From: Pseudogulbenkiania ferrooxidans 2002
Lineage (GTDB): Bacteria > Pseudomonadota > Gammaproteobacteria > Burkholderiales > Chromobacteriaceae
Reading direction: 5' to 3'
Assembly (NCBI RefSeq): GCF_000174355.1
Contig: NZ_ACIS01000004.1
Span: 344,364-408,363, forward strand
Length of the DNA stretch: 64,000 nucleotides
Shown: positions 16,983 through 26,383 of the stretch, one piece after another
Position numbering within the stretch: position 1 is the stretch's first letter
How the letters are laid out: each line of letters begins with the position of its first letter
Program-made: the position numbers and the translations under genes
The notes under the pieces: model-generated
The model's database searches: none
What the model was told of the DNA's origin: nothing
The model's input: only the letters and a program-made list of their open reading frames with translations

Positions 16983-17613
16983 ACGGCAGGACAAGGGCGG
17001 CCTGGAGCGCGTCGCCGTGATCGACTTCGAAACCACCGGGCTCAGCCCCGGTATCGGCTGCCGTGCCACCGAGATCGCCGTGGTGCTGCTGGAAAACGGC
17101 CGGGTGGCGGGCCGCTTTCAGAGCCTGATGAACGCGGGGGTGCGGGTGCCGCCCGACATCGAGCGCCTCACCGGCATCAGCAACGCCATGCTGAAGGCCG
17201 CGCCGCCGGCCGACGCCGTGATGCGCGAGGCGGCCGAATTCGTCGGCGACACGCCGCTGGTGGCGCACAACGCCGCCTTCGACCGCAAGTTCTGGGATTA
17301 CGAGCTGGGCCAGTTTGGTCGCACGCGGCGGCAGGATTTCGCCTGCACCTTGCTGCTGGCGCGGCGCCTGCTGCCGGCGGCGCCAAACCATAAGCTCGGC
17401 ACCTTGACGCGCTGGGCCGGCCTGCCGGCGACCGGGCAGGCGCACCGGGCGCTGGCCGACGCCGAAATGGCCGCCAACCTGATGGCGCACCTGACCCGGG
17501 TGCTGCGGGTCCAGCACGGCCTGGACCGGGTGTCGCACCAACTGCTGTGCGGTTTGCAGAAGGTGGCGGCCAAGCAGGTGCCGGAGTATCTGCGGCGGGT
17601 GACGGCGGTCTGA
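16975..17613 (+). CDS. DnaQ-like 3'-5' exonuclease (DEDDh)
   Basis: 212 residues covering one exonuclease domain. ExoI is V-I-D-F-E-T-T-G (Asp17, Glu19), ExoII is L-V-A-H-N-A-A-F-D, and ExoIII is A-H-R-A-L-A-D-A-E-M, so all four acidic residues and the general-base histidine are present. It resembles stand-alone polymerase III epsilon-like or RNase T-like nucleases rather than the replicative epsilon subunit, since no C-terminal polymerase-binding tail is obvious. It overlaps the preceding small gene by 8 bases and is followed by a strong bidirectional terminator. Confidence 0.87.
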   Translation: MTERQDKGGLERVAVIDFETTGLSPGIGCRATEIAVVLLENGRVAGRFQSLMNAGVRVPPDIERLTGISNAMLKAAPPADAVMREAAEFVGDTPLVAHNAAFDRKFWDYELGQFGRTRRQDFACTLLLARRLLPAAPNHKLGTLTRWAGLPATGQAHRALADAEMAANLMAHLTRVLRVQHGLDRVSHQLLCGLQKVAAKQVPEYLRRVTAV

Positions 17614-17634
17614 CGCGCTCGTTTGTTTCAGCCC

Positions 17635-17686
17635 AAAAGCCTCACGGCCAGCCTCGGTGATCTCAAGGCTGGCCGTGAGGCTTTTT
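17635..17686. terminator. Bidirectional terminator with 20-bp perfect stem
   Basis: Arms 17635-17654 and 17666-17685 are perfectly complementary over 20 bases, with an 11-base loop, starting AAAAGCC and ending GGCTTTTT. T tracts occur on both strands. It separates the exonuclease gene (plus) from peptide deformylase (minus). Confidence 0.9.
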
Positions 17687-17818
17687 GTCATGGGGAAGAG
17701 GACGGCGGTTGGCGTCGCTGGCACAACCCCGGGCCGCAGTCCTGGCCAGGTGCGCTGCCGCAAAGTGTGCTGTATGGCGAAGCGGCACAATCCAGCCAGG
17801 GGATGCGGGGAGCGGCTC

Positions 17819-18331
17819 TTATTCGGTTGGCGGCACGGCGGGAGGCGTGTCGTCGGCGCCGGGGGGCAGGTGGTCGATGAAGAGCGTGCCGTTCAGATGG
17901 TCGACTTCGTGCTGGATGATGCGGGCGTGAAAGCCCTCGGCGCGGCCTTCGACCAGGCGGCCCTGGATATCCTGTGCCCGGTAGCGGATGGCCTGCCAGC
18001 GCGGCACCCGGCCACGCTGGCCCGGCACGCTGAAGCAGCCCTCCCAGTCTTCCTCGATGTGTTCGGCGTCGGGGCGGATTTCCGGGTTGATCAGTACCGT
18101 GGGGGGGATCGCCGGCGCGCCCGGGTCGCGCTCGCCGCCGCCGTAGGCGAACACGATCACCCGCAACGGCACGCCGATCTGCGGCGCCGCCAGCCCGACA
18201 CCGTTGCCGGCGTACTGGGTGTCGAACATGTCCTGCACCAGTTCATGCAGTGCGGGCGTGTCGAACTCGGTCACGGCGGCGGCATGCTGGCGCAGCATCG
18301 GGTGCTCTTGGGGCAGGAAAGGTCGCTTCAT
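17819..18331 (-). CDS. def: Peptide deformylase
   Basis: Removes the formyl group from the N-terminal methionine of new proteins. 170 residues with the three family motifs: G-V-G-L-A-A-P-Q (Gln51), E-G-C-F-S (Cys99 metal ligand) and H-E-V-D-H (His141, Glu142, His145). The second motif has F where L is usual. The C-terminus is proline-rich. It is not next to fmt, so this may be a second deformylase copy; the main def-fmt pair could lie elsewhere. A run of 13 C (read on this strand) lies about 34 bases before the ATG. Confidence 0.93.
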   Translation of the reverse strand: MKRPFLPQEHPMLRQHAAAVTEFDTPALHELVQDMFDTQYAGNGVGLAAPQIGVPLRVIVFAYGGGERDPGAPAIPPTVLINPEIRPDAEHIEEDWEGCFSVPGQRGRVPRWQAIRYRAQDIQGRLVEGRAEGFHARIIQHEVDHLNGTLFIDHLPPGADDTPPAVPPTE

Positions 18332-18364
18332 GGTGTTCTCTTGGTTGATTGGCGCCTGCGGGCC

Positions 18365-18377
18365 GGGGGGGGGGGGG
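18365..18377. repeat. Homopolymer run of 13 G
   Basis: Thirteen consecutive G on the plus strand, 34 bases upstream of the deformylase start. Long G tracts are prone to length change by slippage or to sequencing error. Confidence 0.7.
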
Positions 18378-18465
18378 GGCGGCGTATCTGGCGCTGACGA
18401 TAGCGCGAAAACCCGCCGTCTGCAGCCCCCAGCGCCGTTTTGCCGGCGCGAGGCCGGCCTTGGGG

Positions 18466-19188
18466 TCAGCGATACTTGCGGTAGATCCGGCTGACCGTGT
18501 CGTTGCGGCGCAAGGCATCGATGGCGGCATCGACTTGCGGCAGGCTGACCGAACCCTGTCGCGACAGGGCGCAGCCGGCCTGGTAGCGCCTCAGCACCAG
18601 CGGCGGGTACAGCGTCGCCGCGTCCAGGCCGAGCTTTTCCTGATAGCTCAGATAGAGCCGGTTCACCACGGCGTGGCGGGTGCGTCCCGCCTGCAGCTTG
18701 TGCAGGTTGCTGCTGGCGTTGGGGGCGTCATCCCGGACAAAGCGCGGGCCCAGCCGGGCTTCCAGCTCGGGATAGCGAAAGCCCAGGATGGTGCCGATGG
18801 GTTGCCCCGCCAGCGCCTCGATACGCCTTGGGCGTATCGCGTGGCGCGAGGTGATGACGACGTCGGCGTTGGGCAGGAAGGGCTGGGTCCAGTCGAACGG
18901 GCCGGGCAGCCAGGTCGGCAGGTACATGCAGATCAGGTCGGCCTGGCCGCTTTCGAGTGCTGCCGGTATGCGCTGGCGGGGCAGCACCAGGAAGCGCGGC
19001 CGTTTTCCCAGCTCCTTGGCGAGCGCCCGTCCCAGGTCGTGGTGGATGCCGCGCCATACCCGCGTGCCGCTGATCTCGGCCTGCGGCATCTCGGTGCTGT
19101 CGTCCAGCAGGATGACCAGCTCTTTCGGGTCGGCGGCGGCCGCTTGTCCTAGCAGCAGCCCTGCCACTAACACCAGGCTTCTTTTCAT
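18466..19188 (-). CDS. Periplasmic substrate-binding protein (SBP_bac_3-like)
   Basis: 240 residues with a signal peptide (M-K-R-S-L-V-L-V-A-G-L-L-L-G-Q-A-A-A-A). The body resembles family 3 solute-binding proteins, with V-I-T-S-R, G-T-I-L-G-F-R-Y-P and an ending R-N-D-T-V-S-R-I-Y-R-K-Y. There are no ABC permease genes beside it, so it may serve a remote transporter or act as a sensor. The ATG at 19188 is chosen because the signal peptide begins there; the open frame continues to 19404 with unlikely sequence. Confidence 0.8.
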   Translation of the reverse strand: MKRSLVLVAGLLLGQAAAADPKELVILLDDSTEMPQAEISGTRVWRGIHHDLGRALAKELGKRPRFLVLPRQRIPAALESGQADLICMYLPTWLPGPFDWTQPFLPNADVVITSRHAIRPRRIEALAGQPIGTILGFRYPELEARLGPRFVRDDAPNASSNLHKLQAGRTRHAVVNRLYLSYQEKLGLDAATLYPPLVLRRYQAGCALSRQGSVSLPQVDAAIDALRRNDTVSRIYRKYR

Positions 19189-19385
19189 GGGCGATCCGCT
19201 GTTGTGTCGTGGTTGCTCTTGGGGGGAGAGATCGGTTGTGTGGCGTGAATCTAGCATACGGCTTCCGGCGCCGGGAACGCGGTCGGTACAAATACCGTTG
19301 CGGGCCGCGTGACGGGCCAAGGCGCGATCACCGCACCGTTCCGCAGAGGGCTTTGCGGGGACGGGGAGGAAGCGGGGGTTGCCGT

Positions 19386-19419
19386 CTTCGGCCAACCTTG
19401 GCACCGGGCCTGGCCGAAG
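19386..19419 (-). repeat. Hairpin built on a GTTGGCCGAA copy after prpD
   Basis: CTTCGGCCA (19386-19394) pairs with TGGCCGAAG (19411-19419) around a 16-base loop. The exact 10-mer is at 19387-19396; the second arm is a diverged half copy. It lies about 20 bases past the prpD stop, but no T tract follows, so termination is uncertain. Confidence 0.55.
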
Positions 19420-19438
19420 GCGCCGCCGCCAGGGGACA

Positions 19439-20890
19439 TCAGATCACCCATAAATCGGTAAAAGCATTCACCGCCGTTGTCAGCAGTGTTTCCTGATCGC
19501 GGCACAGCGCGAAGATGGCCGCCTGCTGCTTGGCCGGGAAGCGATGCGCCAGGTGGGTCCTGAACTTGTTCTCCAGCAGCGGAATGCCCTCCGCCCGCCG
19601 CCGCGGGTGGCCGAGCGGGTATTCGCACACCGCTTCGTCGAGCACGCTGCCGTCGTTCAGGGTGACGGTGAGCGCGTTGGCGATGCTGCGCTTGTCGGGA
19701 TCGTGGTAGTCGCGGGTGAAGGCCGGGTCTTCCATGCAGTTTATCCGGGCACGCAAGGCGTCGATGCGCGGGTCGGCGGCGACGTCGTCTTCGTAGTCGG
19801 CGGCGCTCAGGCGGCCGAAGATCAGTGGCACGGCCACCATGTACTGGATGCAGTGGTCGCGGTCGGCCGGGTTGGCCAGCGGGCCCTGCTTGTCGATGAT
19901 GCGCAGGCAAGCCTCCTGGGTGCGGACGGCGATATGCCGGATATCGGCGGCGGACTTGCCTTGCCGGGCCAGCTCGCCTTGCAGTGCCAGCGCGCATTCC
20001 ACGGCGGTCTGAGCATGGAACTCGGCCGGAAACGCGATCTTGAACAGCACGTTCTCCATCACGTAGCTGCCGTAGGGGCGCGGGAGCGTGAACGGCTGGC
20101 CCCGGAACAGCACGTCGTAGAAGCCCCAGCCCTTGGCGCTCAACACGCCCGGGATACCCATCTCGCCCTTGAGGCTGAAGCGCGCCAGGCGCACGCCGCG
20201 GCTGGTGGCGTCGCCCGCCGCCCACGATTTGCGGGAGCCGGTGTTGGGGGCGTGGCGGTAGGTGCGCAGACTCTGGCCGTCGACGAAGGCCTGGCTCACG
20301 GCGTTGACGATTTCCTCCTTGCTGCAGCCCATCAGTTTGGCGCACACGGCGGCGGAGGCCACCTTCACCAGCACCACGTGGTCCAGCCCGACCTTGTTGA
20401 AGCTGTTTTCCAGCGCGAGGCAGCCTTGGATCTCGTGCGCCTTGATCATGCTTTCCAGCACGTCCTTCATCATCAGTGGCGCCTGGCCACGGGCGACACG
20501 CTCCCGCGACACCCAGTCGGCGGTGGCGAGGATGCCGCCCAGGTTGTCGGACGGATGCCCCCACTCGGCGGCGAGCCAGGTGTCGTTGAAATCGAGCCAG
20601 CGGATCATCGTGCCGATGGTGAACGCGGCCTGCTCCGGGTCGAGCTGGAACTGGGTGCCGGGCACCCGGGCGCCGTTCGGCACGATGGTGCCCGGCACGA
20701 TCGGCCCCAGGAGCTTGGTGCAGGCGGGGTAGGACAGCGCTGCCAGGCCGCAGCCCAAGGTGTCCATCAGGCACAGGCGGGCGGTGTCCCAGGCTTGGGG
20801 AGAGGTGATGGCGTAATCGGCGACGTAGTCGGCGATGTCGACCAGCACCTGATCGGCATCGGGGCGCGCGTTGGAGAGAAGGGCAGACAT
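19439..20890 (-). CDS. prpD: 2-methylcitrate dehydratase PrpD
   Basis: Dehydrates 2-methylcitrate in the methylcitrate cycle of propionate oxidation. 483 residues, the normal length of the MmgE/PrpD family, with M-D-T-L-G-C-G near the start, [16 protein letters not shown] and [13 protein letters not shown]. The ATG at 20890 follows GGAGGAACGC. It is last in the prpB-prpC-acnD-prpF-prpD series. Having both PrpD and the AcnD/PrpF alternative is known from other proteobacteria. Confidence 0.95.
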   Translation of the reverse strand: MSALLSNARPDADQVLVDIADYVADYAITSPQAWDTARLCLMDTLGCGLAALSYPACTKLLGPIVPGTIVPNGARVPGTQFQLDPEQAAFTIGTMIRWLDFNDTWLAAEWGHPSDNLGGILATADWVSRERVARGQAPLMMKDVLESMIKAHEIQGCLALENSFNKVGLDHVVLVKVASAAVCAKLMGCSKEEIVNAVSQAFVDGQSLRTYRHAPNTGSRKSWAAGDATSRGVRLARFSLKGEMGIPGVLSAKGWGFYDVLFRGQPFTLPRPYGSYVMENVLFKIAFPAEFHAQTAVECALALQGELARQGKSAADIRHIAVRTQEACLRIIDKQGPLANPADRDHCIQYMVAVPLIFGRLSAADYEDDVAADPRIDALRARINCMEDPAFTRDYHDPDKRSIANALTVTLNDGSVLDEAVCEYPLGHPRRRAEGIPLLENKFRTHLAHRFPAKQQAAIFALCRDQETLLTTAVNAFTDLWVI

Positions 20891-21011
20891 GCGTTCCTCC
20901 TAATGGGGGCACCGTCGAACCGCCGCTTCATGCGCTCGGGGAGGGCGAGCGGGCACAAGCTGCGTTGTTGCCGCCGCATGGAAAGCCGGCCCGCTCATCC
21001 GCCCCGGCCGG

Positions 21012-21021
21012 GTTGGCCGAA
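21012..21021 (+). repeat. Candidate DNA uptake sequence between prpF and prpD
   Basis: Exact GTTGGCCGAA, extended GGGTTGGCCGAAG, in the 174-base gap between the prpF stop and the prpD start. Confidence 0.7.
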
Positions 21022-21064
21022 GCCGGATCAACCGGCCGTCGCTGTACTGCAGTTTAGCTCGCGC

Positions 21065-22252
21065 TCAGAACGCGTCGCCCGGTACGCGCACCCAGCCTTC
21101 CATCAGCACGCGCGCGCTGCGGCTCATGATGGCCTTGGTCACGGTCCACTGGCCATCGATCTGGCGTGCCTCGGCGCCCACGCGCAGCGTGCCCGAGGGG
21201 TGGCCGAAGCGCACCGCGGTGCGTTCGCCGCCGCCGGCCGCCAGGTTGACCAGGGTGCCGGGGATGGCGGCGGCGGTGCCGATGGCGACCGCGGCGGTGC
21301 CCATCATGGCGTGGTGCAGCTTGCCCATGGACAGCGCGCGCACCAGGAGGTCGACGTCGCCGGCCTTGATCTGCTTGCCGCTGGAGGCGGTGTAGTCCTG
21401 GGGCGGCGCCACGAAGGCGATCTTCGGGGTGTGCTGGCGCGTGGCGGCCTCTTCCGGGGTCTTGATCAGGCCCATGCGCAGCGCGCCGGCGACACGAATG
21501 GCTTCGAATTTCGCCAGCGCGGCCGGGTCGGTGTTGATGGCTTCGCGCAGCTCGGTGCCGGTGTAGCCGATATCGGCGGCGTTGACGAACACGGTGGGGA
21601 TGCCGGCAGTGATCATGGTGGCCTTGAAGGTGCCGACGCCGGGCACGTCCAGATCGTCCACCAGCTTGCCGGTGGGGAACATGCTGCCGCCTTCGTCACC
21701 ATCATCGGACGGGTCGAGGAATTCCAGTACGATCTCGGCGGCCGGGAAGGTCACGCCGTCCAGTTCGAAATCGCCGGTTTCCTGCACTTGGCCATTGGTC
21801 ACAGGGACGTGGGCGATGATGGTTTTCTGGATGTTGGCCTGCCAGATGCGTACCACGCACACGCCGTTGTCCGGAATGCGCGCCGGGTCGACCAAGCCGG
21901 CGTGCAGGGCGAAGGCGCCAGCGGCGGTGGAGAGGTTGCCGCAGTTGCCACTCCAGTCCACGAAGGCCTTGTCGATGGCGACCTGGCCATAGAGGTAGTC
22001 GACGTCGTGGTCGGGCTGCGTGCTCTTGGACAGGATCACGCACTTGCTGGTGCTGGAGGTGGCGCCGCCCATGCCGTCGATGTGGGCGGAGTAGGGGTCG
22101 GGGCTGCCGATCACGCGCATGAACAGCTTGTCGCGCGCCGGACCAGGCACCTGGCAGCGTTCCGGCAGGTCTTGCAGGCGGAAGAACACGCCCTTGCTGG
22201 TGCCGCCGCGGATATAGGTGGCGGGAATCTTGATCTGGGGTTGGTGAGCCAT
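21065..22252 (-). CDS. prpF: 2-methylaconitate cis-trans isomerase PrpF
   Basis: Isomerises the 2-methylaconitate made by AcnD so that it can re-enter the methylcitrate cycle. 395 residues, beginning M-A-H-Q-P-Q-I-K-I-P-A-T-Y-I-R-G-G-T-S-K-G-V-F, the characteristic PrpF opening of this diaminopimelate-epimerase-fold family. The upstream in-frame stretch to 22294 crosses the intercistronic hairpin and is excluded. It sits directly after acnD, the usual functional pairing. Confidence 0.94.
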   Translation of the reverse strand: MAHQPQIKIPATYIRGGTSKGVFFRLQDLPERCQVPGPARDKLFMRVIGSPDPYSAHIDGMGGATSSTSKCVILSKSTQPDHDVDYLYGQVAIDKAFVDWSGNCGNLSTAAGAFALHAGLVDPARIPDNGVCVVRIWQANIQKTIIAHVPVTNGQVQETGDFELDGVTFPAAEIVLEFLDPSDDGDEGGSMFPTGKLVDDLDVPGVGTFKATMITAGIPTVFVNAADIGYTGTELREAINTDPAALAKFEAIRVAGALRMGLIKTPEEAATRQHTPKIAFVAPPQDYTASSGKQIKAGDVDLLVRALSMGKLHHAMMGTAAVAIGTAAAIPGTLVNLAAGGGERTAVRFGHPSGTLRVGAEARQIDGQWTVTKAIMSRSARVLMEGWVRVPGDAF

Positions 22253-22287
22253 GAGCTGATTGTCCTGATGAAACCGGGGTGGCGGTT

Positions 22288-22325
22288 CGGCCAACGTTGC
22301 CGCCTTGCCGGGGCAACGTTGGCCG
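22288..22325 (-). repeat. Intercistronic 14-bp hairpin between acnD and prpF
   Basis: CGGCCAACGTTGCC (22288-22301) and GGCAACGTTGGCCG (22312-22325) form a perfect 14-bp stem with a 10-base loop. The left arm includes most of an exact TTCGGCCAAC copy at 22286-22295. There is no T tract, so it may stabilise or partly attenuate the message. Confidence 0.7.
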
Positions 22326-22336
22326 TCTGCTGATGC

Positions 22337-24949
22337 TTACGCTGCGGTCGAGGCTTCGAGGAAGTCCTGCGCGAAGCGCTGCAGCACGCCGCCGGCCTCG
22401 TAGATCGACACTTCCTCCGCGGTATCGAGGCGGCAGGTGACGGGCACCTCGACGCGTTCGCCGTTCCGGCGCTGGATCACCAGCGTGAGGTCGGCGCGCG
22501 GTTTGCGCTCGCCGATCACGTCGAAGGTCTCGGTGCCGTCGATGCCCAGGGTCTTGCGATTCACACCCGGCTTGAACTCCAGCGGCAGCACGCCCATGCC
22601 GATCAGGTTGGTGCGGTGGATGCGCTCGAAGCCCTCGGCCGCGATGGCTTCCACCCCGGCCAGGCGCACGCCCTTGGCGGCCCAGTCGCGCGAGGAGCCC
22701 TGGCCGTAGTCGGCGCCGGCGATGATGATCAGGGGCTGCTTGCGCTCCATGTAGGTTTCGATGGCTTCCCACATGCGCATCACCTTGCCCTCCGGCTCGA
22801 CGCGCGCCAGCGAGCCCTTCTTCACCTCGCCGTCCACCACCGCCATCTCGTTCACCAGCTGCGGTTGGCGAAAGGTGGCGCGCTGCGCGGTGAGGTGGTC
22901 GCCGCGATGGGTGGCGTAGGAGTTGAAATCCTCTTCCGGCAGGCCCATTTTCGCCAGGTATTCGCCGGCGGCGCTATTGGCCAGGATGGCGTTGGACGGC
23001 GACAGGTGGTCGGTGGTGATGTTGTCCGGCAGCACCGCCAGCGGACGCATGCCCTTGAGCGTGCGCTCGCCGGCCAGAGCGCCTTCCCAGTACGGCGGGC
23101 GGCGGATGTAGGTCGACTGCGGGCGCCAGTCGTAGAGCGGGCTCTTGGCTTCTTCCACGGTGCCCAGGTCGAACATCGGGATGTAGATCTGCTTGAACTG
23201 TTCCGGCTTCACGCAGCGCGCCACGATGGCGTCGATTTCCTCGTCGCTCGGCCACAGGTCTTTCAGCGTGATGGCCTGGCCGTCCTTGTCGTAGCCCAGC
23301 GCGTCCTGCTCGATGTCGAAGCGCACGGTGCCGGCGATGGCATAGGCCACCACCAGCGGCGGGGAGGCGAGGAAGGCCTGCTTGGCGTAGGGGTGGATGC
23401 GGCCGTCGAAGTTGCGGTTGCCGGACAACACGGCGGTGGCGTACAGGTCGCGCTCGATGATTTCCTGCTGGATCTTCGGGTCCAGCGCGCCGGACATGCC
23501 GTTACAGGTGGTGCAGGCATAGGCCACGATGCCGAAGCCCAGCTTTTCCAGTTCCGGCAACAGGCCGGCTTCTTCCAGATAGAGCTTGGCCACCTTGGAG
23601 CCGGGCGCGAACGAGGTCTTCACCCACGGCTTGCGCACCAGGCCCAGGGCATTGGCTTTTTTCGCCAGCAGGGCGGCCGCCACCACGTTGCGCGGGTTGG
23701 AGGTGTTGGTGCAGCTGGTGATGGCGGCGATGATCACCGCGCCATCCGGCAGCAGGCCCTGGGCTTCCTCGGCGCGAGCCGCCTGCAGCTTGGCCTCGTC
23801 GGCGATGCCGCGTTCGTGCAGGGCCGAGGTCGGCAGGCGCTTGTGCGGGTTGGACGGGCCGGCCATGTTGCGCACCACGGTGGAGAGATCGAACTCCAGC
23901 ACGCGTTCGTACTCGGCGCGGGCCAGGCTGTCGGCCCACAGGCCGGTGAGCTTGGCGTAGTTTTCCACCAGCGCCACCTGCTCCGGTTCGCGGCCGGTGA
24001 GCTTCAGGTAATCGATGGTCTGGTCGTCGATGTAGAACATCGCGGCGGTGGCGCCGTATTCCGGGCACATGTTGGAGATGGTGGCTCGGTCGCCGATGCT
24101 CAGCTTGGCCGCGCCGTCGCCGAAGAACTCCACCCAGGCGCCGACCACGCGCTCCTTGCGCAGGAACTCGGTGAGCGCCAGCACGATGTCGGTGGCGGTG
24201 ATGCCGGGCTGGCGCTGGCCGGTGAGCTTCACCCCGACGATGTCCGGCAGGCGCATCATCGAGGCGCGGCCTAGCATCACGGTTTCCGCTTCCAGCCCGC
24301 CCACGCCGATGGCGATCACGCCCAGCGCGTCCACGTGCGGGGTATGGCTGTCGGTGCCGACGCAGGTGTCGGGGAAGGCCACGCCGTCGCGTGCCTGGAT
24401 CACCGGCGACATTTTTTCCAGGTTGATCTGGTGCATGATGCCGTTGCCCGCCGGGATCACGTCCACGTTCTTGAACGCGGTGCGCGTCCAGTCGATGAAG
24501 TGGAAGCGGTCCTCGTTGCGGCGGTCTTCGATGGCACGGTTTTTCTCGAACGCCTCCGGGTCGTAGCCGCCGCATTCCACGGCCAGCGAGTGATCCACGA
24601 TGAGCTGGGTGGGGACCTCCGGGTTCACCTTGGCCGGGTCGCCGCCTTTTTCGGCGATGGCGTCGCGCAGGCCGGCCAGGTCGACCAGCGCGGTCTGGCC
24701 CAGGATGTCGTGGCACACCACGCGCGCTGGGTACCAGGGGAAATCCAGGTCGCGGCGGCGTTCGATCAGCTGCTTGAGCGCGTCGGTCAGCAGCGCCGGG
24801 TCGCAGCGGCGCACCAGCTGTTCGGCCAGTACGCGCGAGGTATACGGCAGCGTGTCATAGGCGCCGGGCTGGATGGCGTCGACCGCGGCGCGCGTGTCGA
24901 AGTAATCCAGGGCCGTGCCGGGCAGGTGTTTGCGGTATGCGGTATTCAT
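22337..24949 (-). CDS. acnD: Fe/S-dependent 2-methylisocitrate dehydratase AcnD
   Basis: Aconitase-like enzyme that dehydrates 2-methylcitrate to 2-methylaconitate. 870 residues. The 4Fe-4S ligands are visible as S-C-T-N-T-S (Cys413) and A-C-T-T-C-N-G (Cys479, Cys482). The beginning M-N-T-A-Y-R-K-H-L-P-G-T and the neighbour prpF identify AcnD rather than the TCA aconitase AcnA. Downstream swivelling-domain motifs (D-Y-G-Q-G-S-S-R-D-W-A) are intact. Confidence 0.95.
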   Translation of the reverse strand: MNTAYRKHLPGTALDYFDTRAAVDAIQPGAYDTLPYTSRVLAEQLVRRCDPALLTDALKQLIERRRDLDFPWYPARVVCHDILGQTALVDLAGLRDAIAEKGGDPAKVNPEVPTQLIVDHSLAVECGGYDPEAFEKNRAIEDRRNEDRFHFIDWTRTAFKNVDVIPAGNGIMHQINLEKMSPVIQARDGVAFPDTCVGTDSHTPHVDALGVIAIGVGGLEAETVMLGRASMMRLPDIVGVKLTGQRQPGITATDIVLALTEFLRKERVVGAWVEFFGDGAAKLSIGDRATISNMCPEYGATAAMFYIDDQTIDYLKLTGREPEQVALVENYAKLTGLWADSLARAEYERVLEFDLSTVVRNMAGPSNPHKRLPTSALHERGIADEAKLQAARAEEAQGLLPDGAVIIAAITSCTNTSNPRNVVAAALLAKKANALGLVRKPWVKTSFAPGSKVAKLYLEEAGLLPELEKLGFGIVAYACTTCNGMSGALDPKIQQEIIERDLYATAVLSGNRNFDGRIHPYAKQAFLASPPLVVAYAIAGTVRFDIEQDALGYDKDGQAITLKDLWPSDEEIDAIVARCVKPEQFKQIYIPMFDLGTVEEAKSPLYDWRPQSTYIRRPPYWEGALAGERTLKGMRPLAVLPDNITTDHLSPSNAILANSAAGEYLAKMGLPEEDFNSYATHRGDHLTAQRATFRQPQLVNEMAVVDGEVKKGSLARVEPEGKVMRMWEAIETYMERKQPLIIIAGADYGQGSSRDWAAKGVRLAGVEAIAAEGFERIHRTNLIGMGVLPLEFKPGVNRKTLGIDGTETFDVIGERKPRADLTLVIQRRNGERVEVPVTCRLDTAEEVSIYEAGGVLQRFAQDFLEASTAA

Positions 24950-25026
24950 GGTGTCGAGGCCCGAGGGTGATGTTCTGTGTCAGCGGGGCGGCTCGCCGGC
25001 CGCCTCCGTCCGTGTTTCAGCCAGCC

Positions 25027-25052
25027 TGCCGGCGCAGTCGCGCCGGCAGGTG
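25027..25052 (-). other. GC hairpin between prpC and acnD
   Basis: Perfect 11-bp stem CCTGCCGGCGC/GCGCCGGCAGG with AGTC loop. A second weaker GC stem (25110-25117 with 25128-25135) lies nearer the prpC stop. There is no T tract; probably message processing or stability within the prp transcript. Confidence 0.5.
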
Positions 25053-25147
25053 GCGGCCATCCGCTCCCGGTATCCTCGCCCGCCTAGAGGGGGCCGTGAG
25101 GATGCCGGCGCCGGGCGGGCCGCGGCGCGCCCGGCAGGCGGGGTGTG

Positions 25148-26296
25148 TCAGCGCTGAGCCAGCGGCACGAAAGACTGATCTTCCGGGCCGACGTAGTTGG
25201 CCGAAGGTCGGATGATCTTGCCGTCGATGCGCTGCTCGATCACGTGCGCGCTCCAGCCGCTGGTGCGGGCGATCACGAACAGCGGGGTGAACATCGCGGT
25301 TGGCACGCCCATCATGTGGTAGCTCACGGCGCTGAACCAGTCGAGGTTGGGGAACATCTTCTTGATATCCCACATCACGCTCTCCAGGCGCTCGGCGATG
25401 TCGAACATCTTGGTGTCGCCAGCGGCGACGGACAGCTCGCGTGCCACTTCCTTGATCACCTTGTTGCGCGGGTCGCTGATGGTGTAAACGGGATGGCCGA
25501 AGCCGATCACCACTTCCTTGCGCTCGACGCGTGCCTTGATGTCGATCTCGGCCTCGTCCGGGTTCTCGTAGCGCTTCTGCACTTCGAACGCCACTTCGTT
25601 GGCGCCGCCGTGTTTCGGGCCGCGCAGCGCGCCGATGGCGCCGGTGATGGCGCTGTACATGTCAGAACCGGTGCCGGCGATGACACGGGCGGTGAAGGTG
25701 GACGCGTTGAATTCATGCTCGGCGTACAGGTTGAGCGAGGTATGCATGGCGCGTACCCACTGCTCTGACGGTTTCTCGCCGTGCAACAGGTGCAGGAAGT
25801 GGCCGCCGATGGAGTCGTCGTCGGTTTCCACCTCGATGCGCTTGCCGTTGTGACTGAAGTGATACCAGTAGAGCAGCATGGAGCCCAGGCTGGCTATCAG
25901 GCGGTCGGCGATGTCGCGCGCGCCGGCCATGTTGTGATCGTCTTTTTCCGGCAGGGTGCAACCCAGCGCGGAGACGCCGCTGCGCATCACGTCCATCGGG
26001 TGGGCGGCGGCCGGCAGCGCTTCCAGCGCGGCCTTTACCGAGGCCGGCAGGCCGCGCAGGCTCTTCAGCTTCTTCTTGTAGCCGGTGAGCTCGGCCTGGT
26101 TCGGCAGCTTGCCGTGCACCAGCAGGTAGGCGACTTCTTCGAATTCACAGTGGGCGGCCAGGTCCAGGATGTCGTAGCCGCGGTAGTGCAGGTCGTTGCC
26201 GCTGCGGCCAACGGTGCACAGGGCGGTGTTGCCGGCGGCCACGCCGGAGAGGGCGACCGATTTCTTCGGCTTGGCGGTAAGAACGACTTCACTCAT
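25148..26296 (-). CDS. prpC: 2-methylcitrate synthase PrpC
   Basis: Condenses propionyl-CoA with oxaloacetate. 382 residues, citrate-synthase fold, with G-P-K-H-G-G-A-N-E and G-F-G-H-P-V-Y catalytic segments; shorter than typical TCA citrate synthase, as expected for PrpC. The ATG at 26296 follows GAGGAGAAGG. Near the C-terminus, R-P-S-A-N-Y-V-G is encoded through a GTTGGCCGAA copy at 25196-25205. Second gene of the prp series. Confidence 0.95.
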   Translation of the reverse strand: MSEVVLTAKPKKSVALSGVAAGNTALCTVGRSGNDLHYRGYDILDLAAHCEFEEVAYLLVHGKLPNQAELTGYKKKLKSLRGLPASVKAALEALPAAAHPMDVMRSGVSALGCTLPEKDDHNMAGARDIADRLIASLGSMLLYWYHFSHNGKRIEVETDDDSIGGHFLHLLHGEKPSEQWVRAMHTSLNLYAEHEFNASTFTARVIAGTGSDMYSAITGAIGALRGPKHGGANEVAFEVQKRYENPDEAEIDIKARVERKEVVIGFGHPVYTISDPRNKVIKEVARELSVAAGDTKMFDIAERLESVMWDIKKMFPNLDWFSAVSYHMMGVPTAMFTPLFVIARTSGWSAHVIEQRIDGKIIRPSANYVGPEDQSFVPLAQR

Positions 26297-26356
26297 TTCC
26301 TTCTCCTCTAAATGTAACGGCAATACGGGGCGGCCTGCGGCTTGTTGTCGGGCGTC

Positions 26357-26366
26357 TTCGGCCAAC
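26357..26366 (-). repeat. Candidate DNA uptake sequence between prpB and prpC
   Basis: Exact TTCGGCCAAC (minus-strand AGGTTGGCCGAAG) in the 87-base gap after the prpB stop. No hairpin partner. Confidence 0.7.
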
Positions 26367-26383
26367 CTGATGTGGTCTGTGGT

